Below, piece after piece: positions 9,475-19,594 of a stretch of 64,000 nt of DNA. The stretch lies in the NCBI RefSeq assembly GCF_000014285.2, contig NC_008343.2, positions 744,001 to 808,000 of the forward strand. The letters run 5' to 3'. Source of the DNA: Granulibacter bethesdensis CGDNIH1. Its GTDB lineage: Bacteria; Pseudomonadota; Alphaproteobacteria; Acetobacterales; Acetobacteraceae. Position 1 is the stretch's first letter, and every line of letters begins with the position of its first letter. The position numbers and the translations under genes are program-made. The notes under the pieces were generated by a model, which saw only the letters and a program-made list of their open reading frames with translations, was not told where the DNA came from and did not search any database.

Positions 9475-10620
9475 TCAACTTTCCTGTTCGTGGCGGCCCA
9501 TCAACTGGCCGTTACGGCTGAAGATAAGCACATCCAGCATGATCCCGGTGCCTTGCAACTGACGGGCCGCGGTTTCCCATGCGCGACATGCCATCGTATC
9601 GCCCAGCGGGAAGCCTTCACGGGCGGCGATGGCAAATGCTTCAGGTGTGGTGTTCGCGGCGGCAAGCTGTGCGGCGAGTGCGGGACTGCCACCCATGGTG
9701 CTGACCAGACTGCCCAGCGCCTCCATATCCACATGTCCTCGCCGGGAGTGCAGGTCGAGCCTTCCCTGTGCCAGCTTGGTGATTTTCGCGATCCCTCCCG
9801 CAATGGACAGACGGGGCAGAGGATGGCGACGCAGATATTTCAGCATACCACCGACGAAATCTCCCATTTCGATCAGCGCAGTATCGGGCAGGGCGTACAA
9901 TTTTTTCACTGCCTGTTCCGAGGCATGGCCCGTGCTGCCCGCAATATGACGGAGACCGCTGGCACGGGCCACGTCGATGCCGCGATGGATGCTGTCGATC
10001 CAGGCCGAGCAGGAAAATGGCACCACGATCCCGGTCGTTCCCAACACTGATAAGCCACCGACGATGCCGAGACGCCCGTTCAAGGTGCGCTCTGCGAGAG
10101 TACTGCCGTGGTCAATGGAAATCTCGATACTGGCGGAGGGTGCGCATCCCAGCCTCGCGGCTTCCTCGGTAATGGCCTGAGCCATCATCTGGCGGGGAAC
10201 CGGATTGATGGCGGGTTCGCCGGGGGGCAGTGGCAGACCGGGTCGGGTGATGGTGCCGACGCCCGCTCCGGCGCGGAACACCAGCCCGGCCTTGTCGGGC
10301 AGGCTGCGCACGGTGGCGCGGATCATGGCGCCATGCGTCACATCCGGATCATCTCCGGCATCCTTGATCACCCCGGCCATGGCGGCGATGCCATCGGGGG
10401 CTTCCGTCATGATCCGATGATCGGCCAGCGCAAAAAGCGGCCGCGCTCCTCCTGGCAGGGCTATTTCCACCGGATCGGGAAAATGCCCGGTATGAAGCGC
10501 CGAGAAGGCCGCACGGGCTGCCGCGGTAGCGCAGGCGCCGGTGGTCCATCCGCGCCGGAGGGAAGGGGATGAGGTCACGGCACCGATTGTAACGCGAAAC
10601 AGCGCCTTGCACATCGTCAT
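9475..10620 (-). CDS. cbiD: Cobalt-precorrin-5B C1-methyltransferase CbiD
   Basis: CbiD carries out the C1 methylation in the anaerobic pathway. The 381-residue protein has the clear family start LRRGWTTGACATAAARAA, the segment INPVPRQMM and GDFVGGMLKYLRRHPL. In the classical aerobic pathway this step is done by the unrelated CobF, which is not seen in the window, so CbiD probably replaces it here (inference). The gene is on the reverse strand, convergent with cobM and divergent from cobB, with about 70 bases between the cbiD and cobB starts for two promoters. Confidence 0.93.
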   Translation of the reverse strand: MTMCKALFRVTIGAVTSSPSLRRGWTTGACATAAARAAFSALHTGHFPDPVEIALPGGARPLFALADHRIMTEAPDGIAAMAGVIKDAGDDPDVTHGAMIRATVRSLPDKAGLVFRAGAGVGTITRPGLPLPPGEPAINPVPRQMMAQAITEEAARLGCAPSASIEISIDHGSTLAERTLNGRLGIVGGLSVLGTTGIVVPFSCSAWIDSIHRGIDVARASGLRHIAGSTGHASEQAVKKLYALPDTALIEMGDFVGGMLKYLRRHPLPRLSIAGGIAKITKLAQGRLDLHSRRGHVDMEALGSLVSTMGGSPALAAQLAAANTTPEAFAIAAREGFPLGDTMACRAWETAARQLQGTGIMLDVLIFSRNGQLMGRHEQES

Positions 10621-10692
10621 GACGTGTCAGAAGGTCGGCGCGATGAAAAAGGATCAGGACGTGCAGGACAGACCGGGCCGGGAGCGGCTTTC

Positions 10693-12018
10693 ATGACGGC
10701 GGTGAAAGCACTGATGGTGTCCGCTCCGAAATCGGGCTCCGGCAAGACGACCGTAACGCTGGCCCTTGCTCTGGCCTTGCGTCAGCGTGGGGTACGGGTG
10801 CGGATCGCGAAGAACGGTCCCGACTATATCGACCCGGCCTTTCATGCCGAAGCGGTGGGGTTGCCCTGCTTTAATCTGGATAGCTGGGCGATGCCGCCTG
10901 CTGCGCTGGATGCAATCTGGACGGAACTGGCCGCAGAGACTGACCTGATCCTGATCGAGGCCTCCATGGGGTTGTTCGATGGCGGCGGCAGTCAGCCGGG
11001 ACGGATGGGGGCGGCATCTGATCTTGCTGACCGTTTCGGAGTGCCGGTTCTGCTGGTGCTGGATGTCAGCGGTCAGTCGCAAAGTGCTGCGGCGGTGGCA
11101 CGGGGATTTGCCACCCACGATCCCGCGGTGCATCTGGCGGGGGTGATTGCCAATAACCTCGCCAGTGACCGCCATGCAGGGGGCGTGGCCCATGCCATGC
11201 AGCGTGCCGGGCTGCCGCTGTTGGGAACCGTGAGGCGCGGGGCAGTGCCCTCCCTGCCCGAGCGGCATCTGGGGCTGGTGCAGGCACGGGAGCATGGCAC
11301 ATTACCGGCTCTGTTCGAGGCGCTGGCCAATGTTGCGGAGGCATCGTTTGATCTTGATGCGATCCTGTCCGCAGCCGTTCCGGTTGTTTTGCCCCCCCGA
11401 GAGGATTCCGCCCCCCTGCTTCCGCCTCCGGGACAGAGGATCGCACTGGCCTGGGATGATGCGTTCAGCTTTGCCTACCCGCATATGCTGGCCGGTTGGC
11501 GCAGGGAAGGGGCAGAGATCGTTTGTTTCTCACCGCTGGCCGATCAGCCTCCTTCTGAGGATTGTGATGCGGTCTGGCTGCCCGGCGGCTACCCGGAGCT
11601 GCATGCCGCACGGCTTGCGACTGCATCCCGTTTCAGGTCCGGAATGCTCCGGGCGGCGGAGCAGGGTGCGGTGCATGGCGAGTGTGGCGGCTATATGGCG
11701 CTCGGGGCCGGTCTGGAAGATGCGGAGGGCGTCATCCATCCCATGCTCTCCCTGTTGTCCCATGTCACCAGTTTCCGGCAACGGCGACTCAATCTTGGAT
11801 ACAGGCAGGCCATTCTGGAGGCTGCTTCCGTGCTGGGGGCGCAGGGAGCGATACTGCGCGGGCATGAATTCCATTATGCGCGGGTGATCGACCCCGGCAG
11901 CGATGCGCCTCTGGCACGTTTGTCAGATGCGGAAGGGTGTGCGCTCGGCCTTTCAGGCGGAATACGCGGGCGGGTCAGCGGCAGCTTTTTTCACGTGCTG
12001 GCCCGCGAGGCCGCCTGA
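10693..12018 (+). CDS. cobB: Hydrogenobyrinate / cobyrinate a,c-diamide synthase
   Basis: CobB/CbiA amidates the a and c acetate side chains using glutamine and ATP. The N-terminal dethiobiotin-synthetase-like domain has the P-loop SAPKSGSGKTT and DYIDPAFH. The C-terminal class I glutamine amidotransferase domain has HGECGGYMALG, with the catalytic Cys in GEC. The ATG at 10693 gives 441 residues and is preceded by GGGAG. The in-frame GTG at 10624 would add a 23-residue tail that looks unlike the family. The last 28 bases overlap the convergent guaD 3' end. Confidence 0.93.
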   Translation: MTAVKALMVSAPKSGSGKTTVTLALALALRQRGVRVRIAKNGPDYIDPAFHAEAVGLPCFNLDSWAMPPAALDAIWTELAAETDLILIEASMGLFDGGGSQPGRMGAASDLADRFGVPVLLVLDVSGQSQSAAAVARGFATHDPAVHLAGVIANNLASDRHAGGVAHAMQRAGLPLLGTVRRGAVPSLPERHLGLVQAREHGTLPALFEALANVAEASFDLDAILSAAVPVVLPPREDSAPLLPPPGQRIALAWDDAFSFAYPHMLAGWRREGAEIVCFSPLADQPPSEDCDAVWLPGGYPELHAARLATASRFRSGMLRAAEQGAVHGECGGYMALGAGLEDAEGVIHPMLSLLSHVTSFRQRRLNLGYRQAILEAASVLGAQGAILRGHEFHYARVIDPGSDAPLARLSDAEGCALGLSGGIRGRVSGSFFHVLAREAA

Positions 12019-13352
12019 CCGGGCCGTGAGGGGCATCCGGCAATATATGTTTCCACCACGGCACGGTCATCGCCCAGAATTTGCAGGGCGAACAGACGAT
12101 CCGCCAGTGAATGTCCGCCCGGTGAGTGGCCTTGCGTGCGGCGGGCCAGCAGAGGGGTTGCGGCAGGATCAAGCACCACGAAATCGGCCTCCTGCCCTTC
12201 TTCCAGCGCACCAATCCTGTCGCGCAGGCCGAGAATGGATGCACCGCCAGCCGTCGCCAGATAAAGTGCAGTGAAAGGATCGAGACTGGTTCCGCGCAAC
12301 TGGCCGGTCTGATAGGCCGCACCCATCGTATGCAGCAGGGAGAAGCTCGTTCCCGCTCCGATATCCGTGCCGAGACCAATGCCGACACCGTGCTGTTCAG
12401 CCTGTTGCAGATCGAACAGGCCGGAGCCGAGAAAACTGTTGGATGTCGGGCAGAAGGCAATGCCGGCCTGTGCCTCGGCCAGCGCCTGAAAGGCGCGTGC
12501 ATCAAGTTGTACACCATGCGCGAAAACGGATCGGGCCGTCAGCAGGCCGAACCGCGCATACACGTCGAGATAGTCCCGATACCCTGCCTGCGGCGGAAAC
12601 CGCTCTGCTACAGCGGAGCATTCGGCCACGCTCTCGGCCAGATGCGTATGAAACAGTGTATCGGGATAGGCACCAAGCAAATCGGCAGCAAGGTGCAACT
12701 GGGCATCCGTGCAGGACAATGCATAACGCGGCACGATGGCGTAGCCGAGCCGATTGCAGCCATGCCACCGTTTGATCAACCTGTGCGTGTCATCATGGGC
12801 GGTTTCGACCGTATCATGCAGATGCTCCGGGCCGAGATCCATCAGAACTTTGCCGGAAATGATCCGCATGTTGCGTGTACTGGCGGCTGCAAACAGGGCG
12901 TCGACTGAGGTCGTATGCACCGTGGCAAAAACCAGTGCCGTGGTGGTGCCGTTGCGCAGAAGCTCATCCAGAAAAAATTCTGCCGAGGATTGTGCGTAGG
13001 CAGGATCTGAAAATTTCATTTCCTCTGGAAAAACATAGCGGTTGAGCCATTCCAGAAGCTGCGATCCATGGGAAGCAATGCACCCTGTCTGCGGGTAGTG
13101 AACATGGGTGTCGATGAGTCCCGGAATAATGAGCTTTCCCGGATAATGCGTGACCGGAACATCAGAAAATTGTTCTGCAACGATGGCATAGGGACCACGT
13201 GCAATGATGATACCGTTCTCAAACACCAGCATGCCATCAGGATCATGTCGGATGGCGGCATTGCCATGGTGTTGGGGGTGATGAGGAACAGAGATGATCT
13301 CACCACGAACGGCGTGTAAAAATCCTTGTTTCGACATGATTTTTTCGATCAT
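11991..13352 (-). CDS. guaD: Guanine deaminase
   Basis: This amidohydrolase-fold enzyme deaminates guanine to xanthine. The 453-residue protein has the zinc-binding PGLIDTHVHYPQ near its N-terminus, LFHTHLAES in the middle, FAHGVQLD and the family-specific GLGTDIGAGTSFSLLHTM. The ATG at 13352 overlaps the stop of the upstream Rieske gene (ATGA); a second ATG at 13337 (MSKQG) is possible. The pairing suggests a two-gene purine or aromatic nitrogen unit set between cob genes. Confidence 0.9.
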   Translation of the reverse strand: MIEKIMSKQGFLHAVRGEIISVPHHPQHHGNAAIRHDPDGMLVFENGIIIARGPYAIVAEQFSDVPVTHYPGKLIIPGLIDTHVHYPQTGCIASHGSQLLEWLNRYVFPEEMKFSDPAYAQSSAEFFLDELLRNGTTTALVFATVHTTSVDALFAAASTRNMRIISGKVLMDLGPEHLHDTVETAHDDTHRLIKRWHGCNRLGYAIVPRYALSCTDAQLHLAADLLGAYPDTLFHTHLAESVAECSAVAERFPPQAGYRDYLDVYARFGLLTARSVFAHGVQLDARAFQALAEAQAGIAFCPTSNSFLGSGLFDLQQAEQHGVGIGLGTDIGAGTSFSLLHTMGAAYQTGQLRGTSLDPFTALYLATAGGASILGLRDRIGALEEGQEADFVVLDPAATPLLARRTQGHSPGGHSLADRLFALQILGDDRAVVETYIAGCPSRPGQAASRAST

Positions 13353-14425
13353 GCCGTAAAGAAGTGGCTGAATCCACGTTCCCGCAGGGCGCGGCGATAG
13401 GCGATCGAGCTGCGGTCTGCCATGACATGCGCTTCGAGCGTCGGATCAAGCGGCAGGCATTCCGGTTTCTGGGCTTCCACGATGGCTTTGTCTTCCTCAA
13501 ACACACGGCGGTTGAAATCATAGACTTCCTGAATGGGCCGGTCTGTATCGAAATTCCGTGCAATCGGCACGAACAGTCGGGTGATGCGGGCCGAAACGGG
13601 GGAGGCTGCATTCATGATCACCAACCTGCCATGATCCGGGAAATCAATGCTGAGTGTTGCGGTAAAAGGCAGATGAACGCGGAAATGCCTGAGCCATACA
13701 AAGTCTTCCGGCACAGGCTGATCTGAACCATGCGGGTAATTGCTGAGAGAGCTGCGGTACTCGACTTCAAATCCATCCCGGGTTGGGACGGGAATATAGG
13801 AAGGTACTGTGGTATTCTCGGGATCGCCGAATGTGCCGGTATGAACGAAGCCGAAATGGGCGACATCCAGAAACCCTTCCATCTGACGTCCGGCAAAGCC
13901 GAAAATATCGATCCACGGACAGGTGATCTGCTGGAATCCGGCATCATCCCAATGTGGCATAGGCGGAATAGAGGCTGATCCCGTTTCATCAGGCCGCAGA
14001 CAGGTCCAGATCAGACCATAGCGCTCTGTGGCTGGATAGGTGCGCAGATGCAGTTTTCCGGGAATGGCGCTGCCCGGATGGGCGGGTACCTTGATGCAGC
14101 GTCCTTCCGCACCGAACCGGAATCCGTGATAGGCACAGGCGATCGACTGTCCATCCCCATGTCCCATGCTGAGAGGAACGCCGCGATGCGGGCAGAGATC
14201 ACCAGCGATGACGATCTGTTGCCCGGCGCGGTAGATCACCAGTTCCTCATCCAGCAATCGGGCAGAGAGAGGCTGTTCCCCTACGTCCCGCGCCAGGGCC
14301 ACCGGATACCAGAACCGGGCCAGTTTCTGCCAGTCTGCTGCCTCAAAGGTACAGTTGCGGGGCAGTGGGTCGCCAAGGGGGGAGCTATGGGGGGAGGAGA
14401 TTGAAGGGGCCGGAACTGCCGTCAT
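13349..14425 (-). CDS. Rieske non-heme iron oxygenase, alpha-subunit type
   Basis: This is a ring-hydroxylating oxygenase-type protein of about 358 residues. The N-terminal Rieske domain shows CPHRGVPLSMGH and CAYHGFRFG (Cys-x-His, Cys-x2-His for the 2Fe-2S cluster). The catalytic domain shows the mononuclear iron site DVAHFGFVH (Asp-x2-His-x4-His). No reductase partner lies nearby. It is translationally coupled to guanine deaminase, so a purine substrate is a reasonable guess (HpxD-type Rieske proteins act in purine catabolism), but demethylases of the VanA group look similar. The ATG at 14425 is chosen; a TTG at 14500 would add 25 poorly structured residues. Confidence 0.82.
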   Translation of the reverse strand: MTAVPAPSISSPHSSPLGDPLPRNCTFEAADWQKLARFWYPVALARDVGEQPLSARLLDEELVIYRAGQQIVIAGDLCPHRGVPLSMGHGDGQSIACAYHGFRFGAEGRCIKVPAHPGSAIPGKLHLRTYPATERYGLIWTCLRPDETGSASIPPMPHWDDAGFQQITCPWIDIFGFAGRQMEGFLDVAHFGFVHTGTFGDPENTTVPSYIPVPTRDGFEVEYRSSLSNYPHGSDQPVPEDFVWLRHFRVHLPFTATLSIDFPDHGRLVIMNAASPVSARITRLFVPIARNFDTDRPIQEVYDFNRRVFEEDKAIVEAQKPECLPLDPTLEAHVMADRSSIAYRRALRERGFSHFFTA

Positions 14426-14579
14426 GCCGGTTCTGTATCCTGCTGTGCTAACGGAATAACTACTCGGGGCATGGTTGCAAAGGTTCGCCCCCGGCATCAA
14501 ACACTAAATGGAGTCTTGCAGGATGTGGTATGGTTACCCCTCTCCTGTGGGATGGATCTGTTCAATCTGGTGTACGTCC

Positions 14580-15653
14580 ATGATGATTGACAGGGCATTC
14601 AAAAGGAAAGAACCGTTGCCGCAGCAATCGAAAATCCTGATCGATGACCTTGATGCCTTCGTTTCTGATGCACGCGCTTTTCAGGGGGGAGATGCTCAGG
14701 CCGAGCGGGATGTAGCCATCAGAATGGCCGAACTGACCAAGCCGGAGGGCAGTCTCGGGCGGTTGGAAGACGCGGTGGGATGGCTGGCGCGGTGGCAGGG
14801 ATCTTCCAGACCAAGGCTGGATAATGTCGATATTCTGGTTTTTGCCGGCAATCACGGTGTTGTGAATCAGGGGGTGTCACCTTACCCGGCTGAGGTGACG
14901 GAACAGATGGTGGCGAATTTTGCCAATGGTGGCGCTGCGATCAATCAGCTCGCCCGGGCGGGACAGGCCGGATTGAGGGTGATTGCGCTGGATATCCATC
15001 GACCGACGGCAGATATCACGCAGGCACCCGCCATGGATGAGTCTGCTCTTCTGAATGCAATGCGCGTGGGCGCACAGGCCGTGAAGGCTTGTGACCTTTT
15101 GTGTCTGGGGGAGATGGGAATCGGTAACACCACTATTGCTGCGACCCTGTCTGCGGGTTTGTTCGGGGGAGATGGAACAGACTGGGCCGGGAGGGGAACC
15201 GGTCTTGATGATGAGGGGCTAAGTGTGAAACGCAGGGTGATCGACCGTGCCCTGTCGCTGCATCGTGATGCTTCTACGCCGTTGGCCGTGATGGCGGCAC
15301 TGGGCGGAAGAGAACTGGCGGCGATACTGGGGGCTGTGTGGCAGGCCAGACGGCTTGGTATTCCGGTACTGCTGGACGGCTTTGTCTGTACTTCCGCGGC
15401 TGCTCCGCTGGCCGTGTTGGCCGAAGGTGGGCTGGATCATACTCTGGTCGGGCATCTGTCGGCCGAACCGGGGCATCGGCGCATTCTGGAGCGGCTGGGG
15501 AAAAAACCATTGCTCGATCTCGGCATGAGGCTGGGAGAAGCCTCCGGTGCTGCCATTGCACTGCCTGTTCTGAGGGCCGCGCTGGCCTGTTATAACGGAA
15601 TGGCCACCTTCGCCGAAGCCAGTGTGGCAAGGGCTTCAGCGGCTATCCGTTGA
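14580..15653 (+). CDS. cobT: Nicotinate-nucleotide-dimethylbenzimidazole phosphoribosyltransferase
   Basis: This enzyme (CobT in Salmonella naming, CobU in Pseudomonas naming) makes alpha-ribazole phosphate for the lower ligand of cobalamin. Family blocks are KPEGSLGRLE, FAGNHGVVNQGVSPYP, GEMGIGNTTIAATL and the C-terminal LDLGMRLGEASGAA. Two adjacent ATG codons at 14580 and 14583 give about 357 residues, the family size. The frame opens further upstream, but that stretch (from 14508) looks unlike protein. I saw no strong ribosome binding site. The stop overlaps the cobS start by one base. Confidence 0.92.
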   Translation: MMIDRAFKRKEPLPQQSKILIDDLDAFVSDARAFQGGDAQAERDVAIRMAELTKPEGSLGRLEDAVGWLARWQGSSRPRLDNVDILVFAGNHGVVNQGVSPYPAEVTEQMVANFANGGAAINQLARAGQAGLRVIALDIHRPTADITQAPAMDESALLNAMRVGAQAVKACDLLCLGEMGIGNTTIAATLSAGLFGGDGTDWAGRGTGLDDEGLSVKRRVIDRALSLHRDASTPLAVMAALGGRELAAILGAVWQARRLGIPVLLDGFVCTSAAAPLAVLAEGGLDHTLVGHLSAEPGHRRILERLGKKPLLDLGMRLGEASGAAIALPVLRAALACYNGMATFAEASVARASAAIR

Positions 15654-16402
15654 TGGGCTGGCTGAGTGACCGTTTCCGGGAGATTGCGGCGGCAGCCATG
15701 GTGCTGACGCGCTTACCCATCCTGCATTTTGAACATTCTTTTCCCGCTATGGCATCGGCGGCATGGGCGTTTCCGCTCGTGGGGGGGATGCTGGGCCTGT
15801 TGATCGGTTGCTTACAGATCATGCTGATCGACCTGTGCGGGATGCCGCCATGGCCTGCCGCGGTTATCTGTGTGGCGCTGGGTGTCATCATGACCGGTGC
15901 CTTGCATGAGGATGGTCTGGCCGATTTTACCGATGCTGCGGGTGGTCATACGACAGAAAAAAAGCTGATGATCATGCGTGACAGCCGGATCGGAAGTTTT
16001 GGGGCTGTCTCCCTTATGCTGTCCTTGATGATACGGACGGCCTGTATCGCTTCATTGCCTCCTGATGGGGATGCGATGGTAGCGATCATCTCCTCAATGG
16101 CAATCTCGCGCTTCTGTATTCTGTTGATCCCTTGTTTCATGCATTCTGCCCGCCCGGAAGGATCAGGGGCGATGATGGCAGGGATCGGTCTTGTGCAGCT
16201 CGCCATGGCTGCAATTCCGACTGTGGTGCTGGCTTCTTTGGCAGGCATCCATGGCTGGCTCGCCTTTCTGACGGCTTTGCTGAGCACATGGCTGGTCGGG
16301 CGCCATGCACGAAGGACGCTTGGTGGCTTCACAGGGGACGTGCTGGGCGCGACAGAGCAATGTGCTGTCTGTGCTGCCTTTCTGACTATGGTCTGCGGTT
16401 GA
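15653..16402 (+). CDS. cobS: Adenosylcobinamide-GDP ribazoletransferase
   Basis: This is the integral membrane cobalamin synthase (CobS/CobV), which joins adenosylcobinamide-GDP to alpha-ribazole. The 249-residue protein has several hydrophobic helices and the CobS signature around DEDGLADFTDAAGGH-like residues (seen as HEDGLADFTDAAGG), followed by KKLMIMRDSRIGSFG. The ATG at 15653 overlaps the cobT stop (TGATG), so the pair is coupled. A strong hairpin terminator lies just after the stop. Confidence 0.92.
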   Translation: MGWLSDRFREIAAAAMVLTRLPILHFEHSFPAMASAAWAFPLVGGMLGLLIGCLQIMLIDLCGMPPWPAAVICVALGVIMTGALHEDGLADFTDAAGGHTTEKKLMIMRDSRIGSFGAVSLMLSLMIRTACIASLPPDGDAMVAIISSMAISRFCILLIPCFMHSARPEGSGAMMAGIGLVQLAMAAIPTVVLASLAGIHGWLAFLTALLSTWLVGRHARRTLGGFTGDVLGATEQCAVCAAFLTMVCG

Positions 16403-16417
16403 ACATTGGCTGAAATG

Positions 16418-16455
16418 AAAAAGGCCGGGGGATGAACGCCGGCCTTTCTGTTTTC
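16418..16455. terminator. Bidirectional terminator between cobS and the RND genes
   Basis: The perfect 8-bp arms AAGGCCGG (16421-16428) and CCGGCCTT (16439-16446) enclose a 10-base loop. An A-run precedes and a T-rich stretch follows, so the hairpin can end transcription of cobS on the plus strand and of the RND operon on the minus strand. Confidence 0.85.
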
Positions 16456-19400
16456 AGTGTTGCAGCTTCTCCTTGCGGGAGAAGAGGCTTTTGAGTCGTT
16501 CACGCAGGCTCTGGAACGTCACATACAGCATCGGGATCATGAAGATACCGATACAGCTGGCGGCCAGCATGCCGGCCATGACGGATGTGCCGACATCCCG
16601 GCGGCTGATGGCGGCGGCACCATGTGCGACGACCAGAGGCAGCAGACCGAGAATGAAGGCGATGGATGTCATCATCACGGCCCGGAATCGGGTTTTCGCG
16701 CCCTGCATGGCGGCTTCCTTGATGCTGTCACCGTGTTCGCGTCTTTCCTTGGCGAACTCGACAATCAGAATGCCGTTCTTGGCGGCAAGAGCGATCAGCA
16801 CCACCAGCCCGATCTGAGCGTAAATATCCAGCGAGAGATGCGCGATCAGAATACCGGCAAAAGAACCGAGCACGCCAACGCTAACAGACATCAGCACCGG
16901 AACCGGGATCATCCAGCTTTCATAAAGTCCGACCAGGAACAGATACGCAAACAACAGGGCCAGCCCGAGGATGGCACCGGTCTGTCCCGATGCAGCCACT
17001 TCCTGATAGGCCGTGCCGGTCCATTCGAAATCATATCCTGGTGGCAGAGTTTTTCTCGATACCTCTGCCATGGTGTTCAGCGCGGTACCGGAGGACACAC
17101 CGGGGGCAGGGCCGCCATTGATGGTGATCGAACGATAGTTGTTATACCGCGTGATGACCTGCGGACCGACCACGAAGTGTACGGTCGCGATGGAGCGCAG
17201 TGGTACGCTTTCACCGTTCTTGTTGCGGACATAGATCTGCCACAGATCCTGTACCTCATTACGGTTGACGGCCTCACCTTCGATATTGACCTGCCAGACT
17301 CGTCCGAACAGGTTGAAATCGTTCACGTAAAGTCCGCCCAGGGTTGCCTGTAGCGCAGTGAACACATCACTGATTGACAATCCCAGTGCTGTTGCCTTGT
17401 CCCGGTCGATATCCAGGTACAGGGACGGATTGGTGCTGGTGAAGGTGGTGAAAACACGGGAGAGGGCCGGATTCTGGTTGGCGGCAGCGATCAGCCCCCG
17501 TGCCACACTGCCGAGGGAGGCCGGATCCTGGCCTTCCAGACCTTCCAGCTGATATTCAAACCCGCCTGTTGTCGACAGGCCGATGATGGGCGGCAGGTTC
17601 AATGGAAAAACGATGGCTTCCCTGATCTGCTGTGCCGCGCCTGCGATGCGGCCGATAATCGCCTGCGCCGACATGGAAGGATCGGTACGCTGATCAAAAT
17701 TTTTCAGCTTCACAAACATGAAGCCGGCATTCGGTTCCTGTGCACTGTCCAGAATGGAGCGGCCGATGATCTGCACTACGTCCCGGACGCCGGGAATGGG
17801 ATGGATGATATCGTTCAGTTTCTCCATCACGGCGGCGGTTCGATTGACGGAGGCTCCATCCGGCAACTGGACGATGACGAAGAAGCCACCCTGATCTTCT
17901 TCCGGCAGGAAGCCGGTAGGGGTCATGCGGGAAATCATGAAGATCCCGCCGCCGCACACCCCGACCAGCAAGATCGACAGGACGGAAATACGCAACAGAC
18001 GCAGCACGATGGCGGCATATCCGTCCCGCACTTTGTCGATTCCGCGCGATATGAAGCCGAGAATGCCTCGCTTTTCACCGGTATGACGCAGAAACACTGC
18101 GCAGAGCGCCGGTGACAGCGTCAGCGCATTGATCGCTGAAATCAGCATCGAAATACTGATGGTGACGGCAAACTGCCGGAACAACTGGCCGGAAATACCC
18201 GGAATAAAGGCGACCGGGACGAACACCGACAGCAGCACCAGTGTGATGGCGATGATGGGCGCTGTGATCTGTTCCATCGCCTTGATGGTAGCATCCTGTG
18301 GTGAAAGCTCCGGCTCCTCTTCCATCACGCGCTCGACATTCTCGACCACCACAATGGCGTCATCGACGACGATACCGATCGCCAACACCATCGCGAGCAG
18401 CGAGACCGTGTTAGCGGAATATCCCATGGCCAGCAGACCGGCGAAGGCACCAATCAGGCTGACAGGCACCGCCACGCTGGGGATGATGGTGGCGCGCAGG
18501 CTGCCAAGGAACAGAAACACCACCAGCACGACCAGCACGAAAGCTTCGGCCAATGTGCGCAACACTTCGTGAATCGTATCGGTCACGAAGGTCGTGCTGT
18601 CATAGCTGACCTGATATTTCATGCCTGGCGGGAAACGCTCCGCCAGCCCGGCCAGTCTTTTATTGACGGCCTCTGCCGTGTTCACCGCATTGGCACCGGG
18701 GGACAGATAGACCGCAACGGTGACGGATGGCTTTCCGTTCAGACGGGTTTCGCTGTCCTCATTCTGACCGCCAAGCTCGACACGCGCCACGTCCCGAACC
18801 CGCAGGATCGAGCCGTCAGGATTGGCACGAACAATGATATTGCCGAATTGCTCCTTGGTGATCAGGCGGCCCTGAGTCTGGACATTGAACTGAAACTGCT
18901 GATCAGGCCCGATCGGGCGTGCGCCGATGCGTCCCACCGGGGCGACGGTGTTCTGCGACTGAATGGCTGCGGCAATGTCGGATGGAGAAAGATTGAGGCT
19001 GGTCAGGCGGTGAATGTCGAACCACACCCGCATGGAATACATCTGCTGGCTGAACAGCATCGCCTGCCCCACGCCGGGGGTGCGACTGATCGCATCCATG
19101 ACTGAAATCTGGAGATAGTTGGTGATGAACAGAGGATTCTTGGTGCCGTCACTGCTGTAGAAGCTGATGAACTCCAGAATGGCGGAGGATCGCTTCTGCA
19201 CCGTCAGCCCTTGCCGCTGCACAATTTCCGGCAGGCGTGATGTGGCTGTCTGAACACGGTTGTTGGTATTGACCGTGTCGATATCGGGGTTGGTGCCCAG
19301 CGCGAAACTGACGGTCAGGTTATAGCTGCCATCATTGCCCGCGGTACTCTTCATGTAGAGCATCTGGTCCACACCGACGACCTGAGCCTCGATCGGCTGG

Positions 19401-19588
19401 GCGACGGAGCTTTCGACCACGGCGGCAGAGGCACCCGGATAAGATGCGGTAACCTGAACCTGTGGCGGCACGATATCGGGGAACTGGGCCACCGAGATCC
19501 GCGTGAGCGAAATTAATCCTGCAATCGTGGTGACGATCGCGATGACAATCGCCAGTCGCGGGCGTCGGACAAATACGGCTGAGATCAT
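16454..19588 (-). CDS. RND efflux pump inner-membrane transporter (AcrB/MexB, HAE1 family)
   Basis: This 1,044-residue proton-driven exporter has the usual 12-helix, two-porter-domain layout. The N-terminus [14 protein letters not shown], the TM4 proton relay pair in [32 protein letters not shown] and [20 protein letters not shown] are all AcrB-family hallmarks. It lies six bases after the gene for its periplasmic adaptor. No outer-membrane TolC-type factor is encoded in the window, so the pump must use one encoded elsewhere. Likely substrates are lipophilic compounds, but specificity cannot be read from sequence. Confidence 0.94.
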   Translation of the reverse strand: MISAVFVRRPRLAIVIAIVTTIAGLISLTRISVAQFPDIVPPQVQVTASYPGASAAVVESSVAQPIEAQVVGVDQMLYMKSTAGNDGSYNLTVSFALGTNPDIDTVNTNNRVQTATSRLPEIVQRQGLTVQKRSSAILEFISFYSSDGTKNPLFITNYLQISVMDAISRTPGVGQAMLFSQQMYSMRVWFDIHRLTSLNLSPSDIAAAIQSQNTVAPVGRIGARPIGPDQQFQFNVQTQGRLITKEQFGNIIVRANPDGSILRVRDVARVELGGQNEDSETRLNGKPSVTVAVYLSPGANAVNTAEAVNKRLAGLAERFPPGMKYQVSYDSTTFVTDTIHEVLRTLAEAFVLVVLVVFLFLGSLRATIIPSVAVPVSLIGAFAGLLAMGYSANTVSLLAMVLAIGIVVDDAIVVVENVERVMEEEPELSPQDATIKAMEQITAPIIAITLVLLSVFVPVAFIPGISGQLFRQFAVTISISMLISAINALTLSPALCAVFLRHTGEKRGILGFISRGIDKVRDGYAAIVLRLLRISVLSILLVGVCGGGIFMISRMTPTGFLPEEDQGGFFVIVQLPDGASVNRTAAVMEKLNDIIHPIPGVRDVVQIIGRSILDSAQEPNAGFMFVKLKNFDQRTDPSMSAQAIIGRIAGAAQQIREAIVFPLNLPPIIGLSTTGGFEYQLEGLEGQDPASLGSVARGLIAAANQNPALSRVFTTFTSTNPSLYLDIDRDKATALGLSISDVFTALQATLGGLYVNDFNLFGRVWQVNIEGEAVNRNEVQDLWQIYVRNKNGESVPLRSIATVHFVVGPQVITRYNNYRSITINGGPAPGVSSGTALNTMAEVSRKTLPPGYDFEWTGTAYQEVAASGQTGAILGLALLFAYLFLVGLYESWMIPVPVLMSVSVGVLGSFAGILIAHLSLDIYAQIGLVVLIALAAKNGILIVEFAKERREHGDSIKEAAMQGAKTRFRAVMMTSIAFILGLLPLVVAHGAAAISRRDVGTSVMAGMLAASCIGIFMIPMLYVTFQSLRERLKSLFSRKEKLQH

Positions 19589-19594
19589 CGGGGC

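Noticed and set aside
14426-14579. Possible cobalamin riboswitch before cobT
   Set aside because: I saw no B12-box-like sequence or matching hairpins in this gap; a covariance search would settle it.
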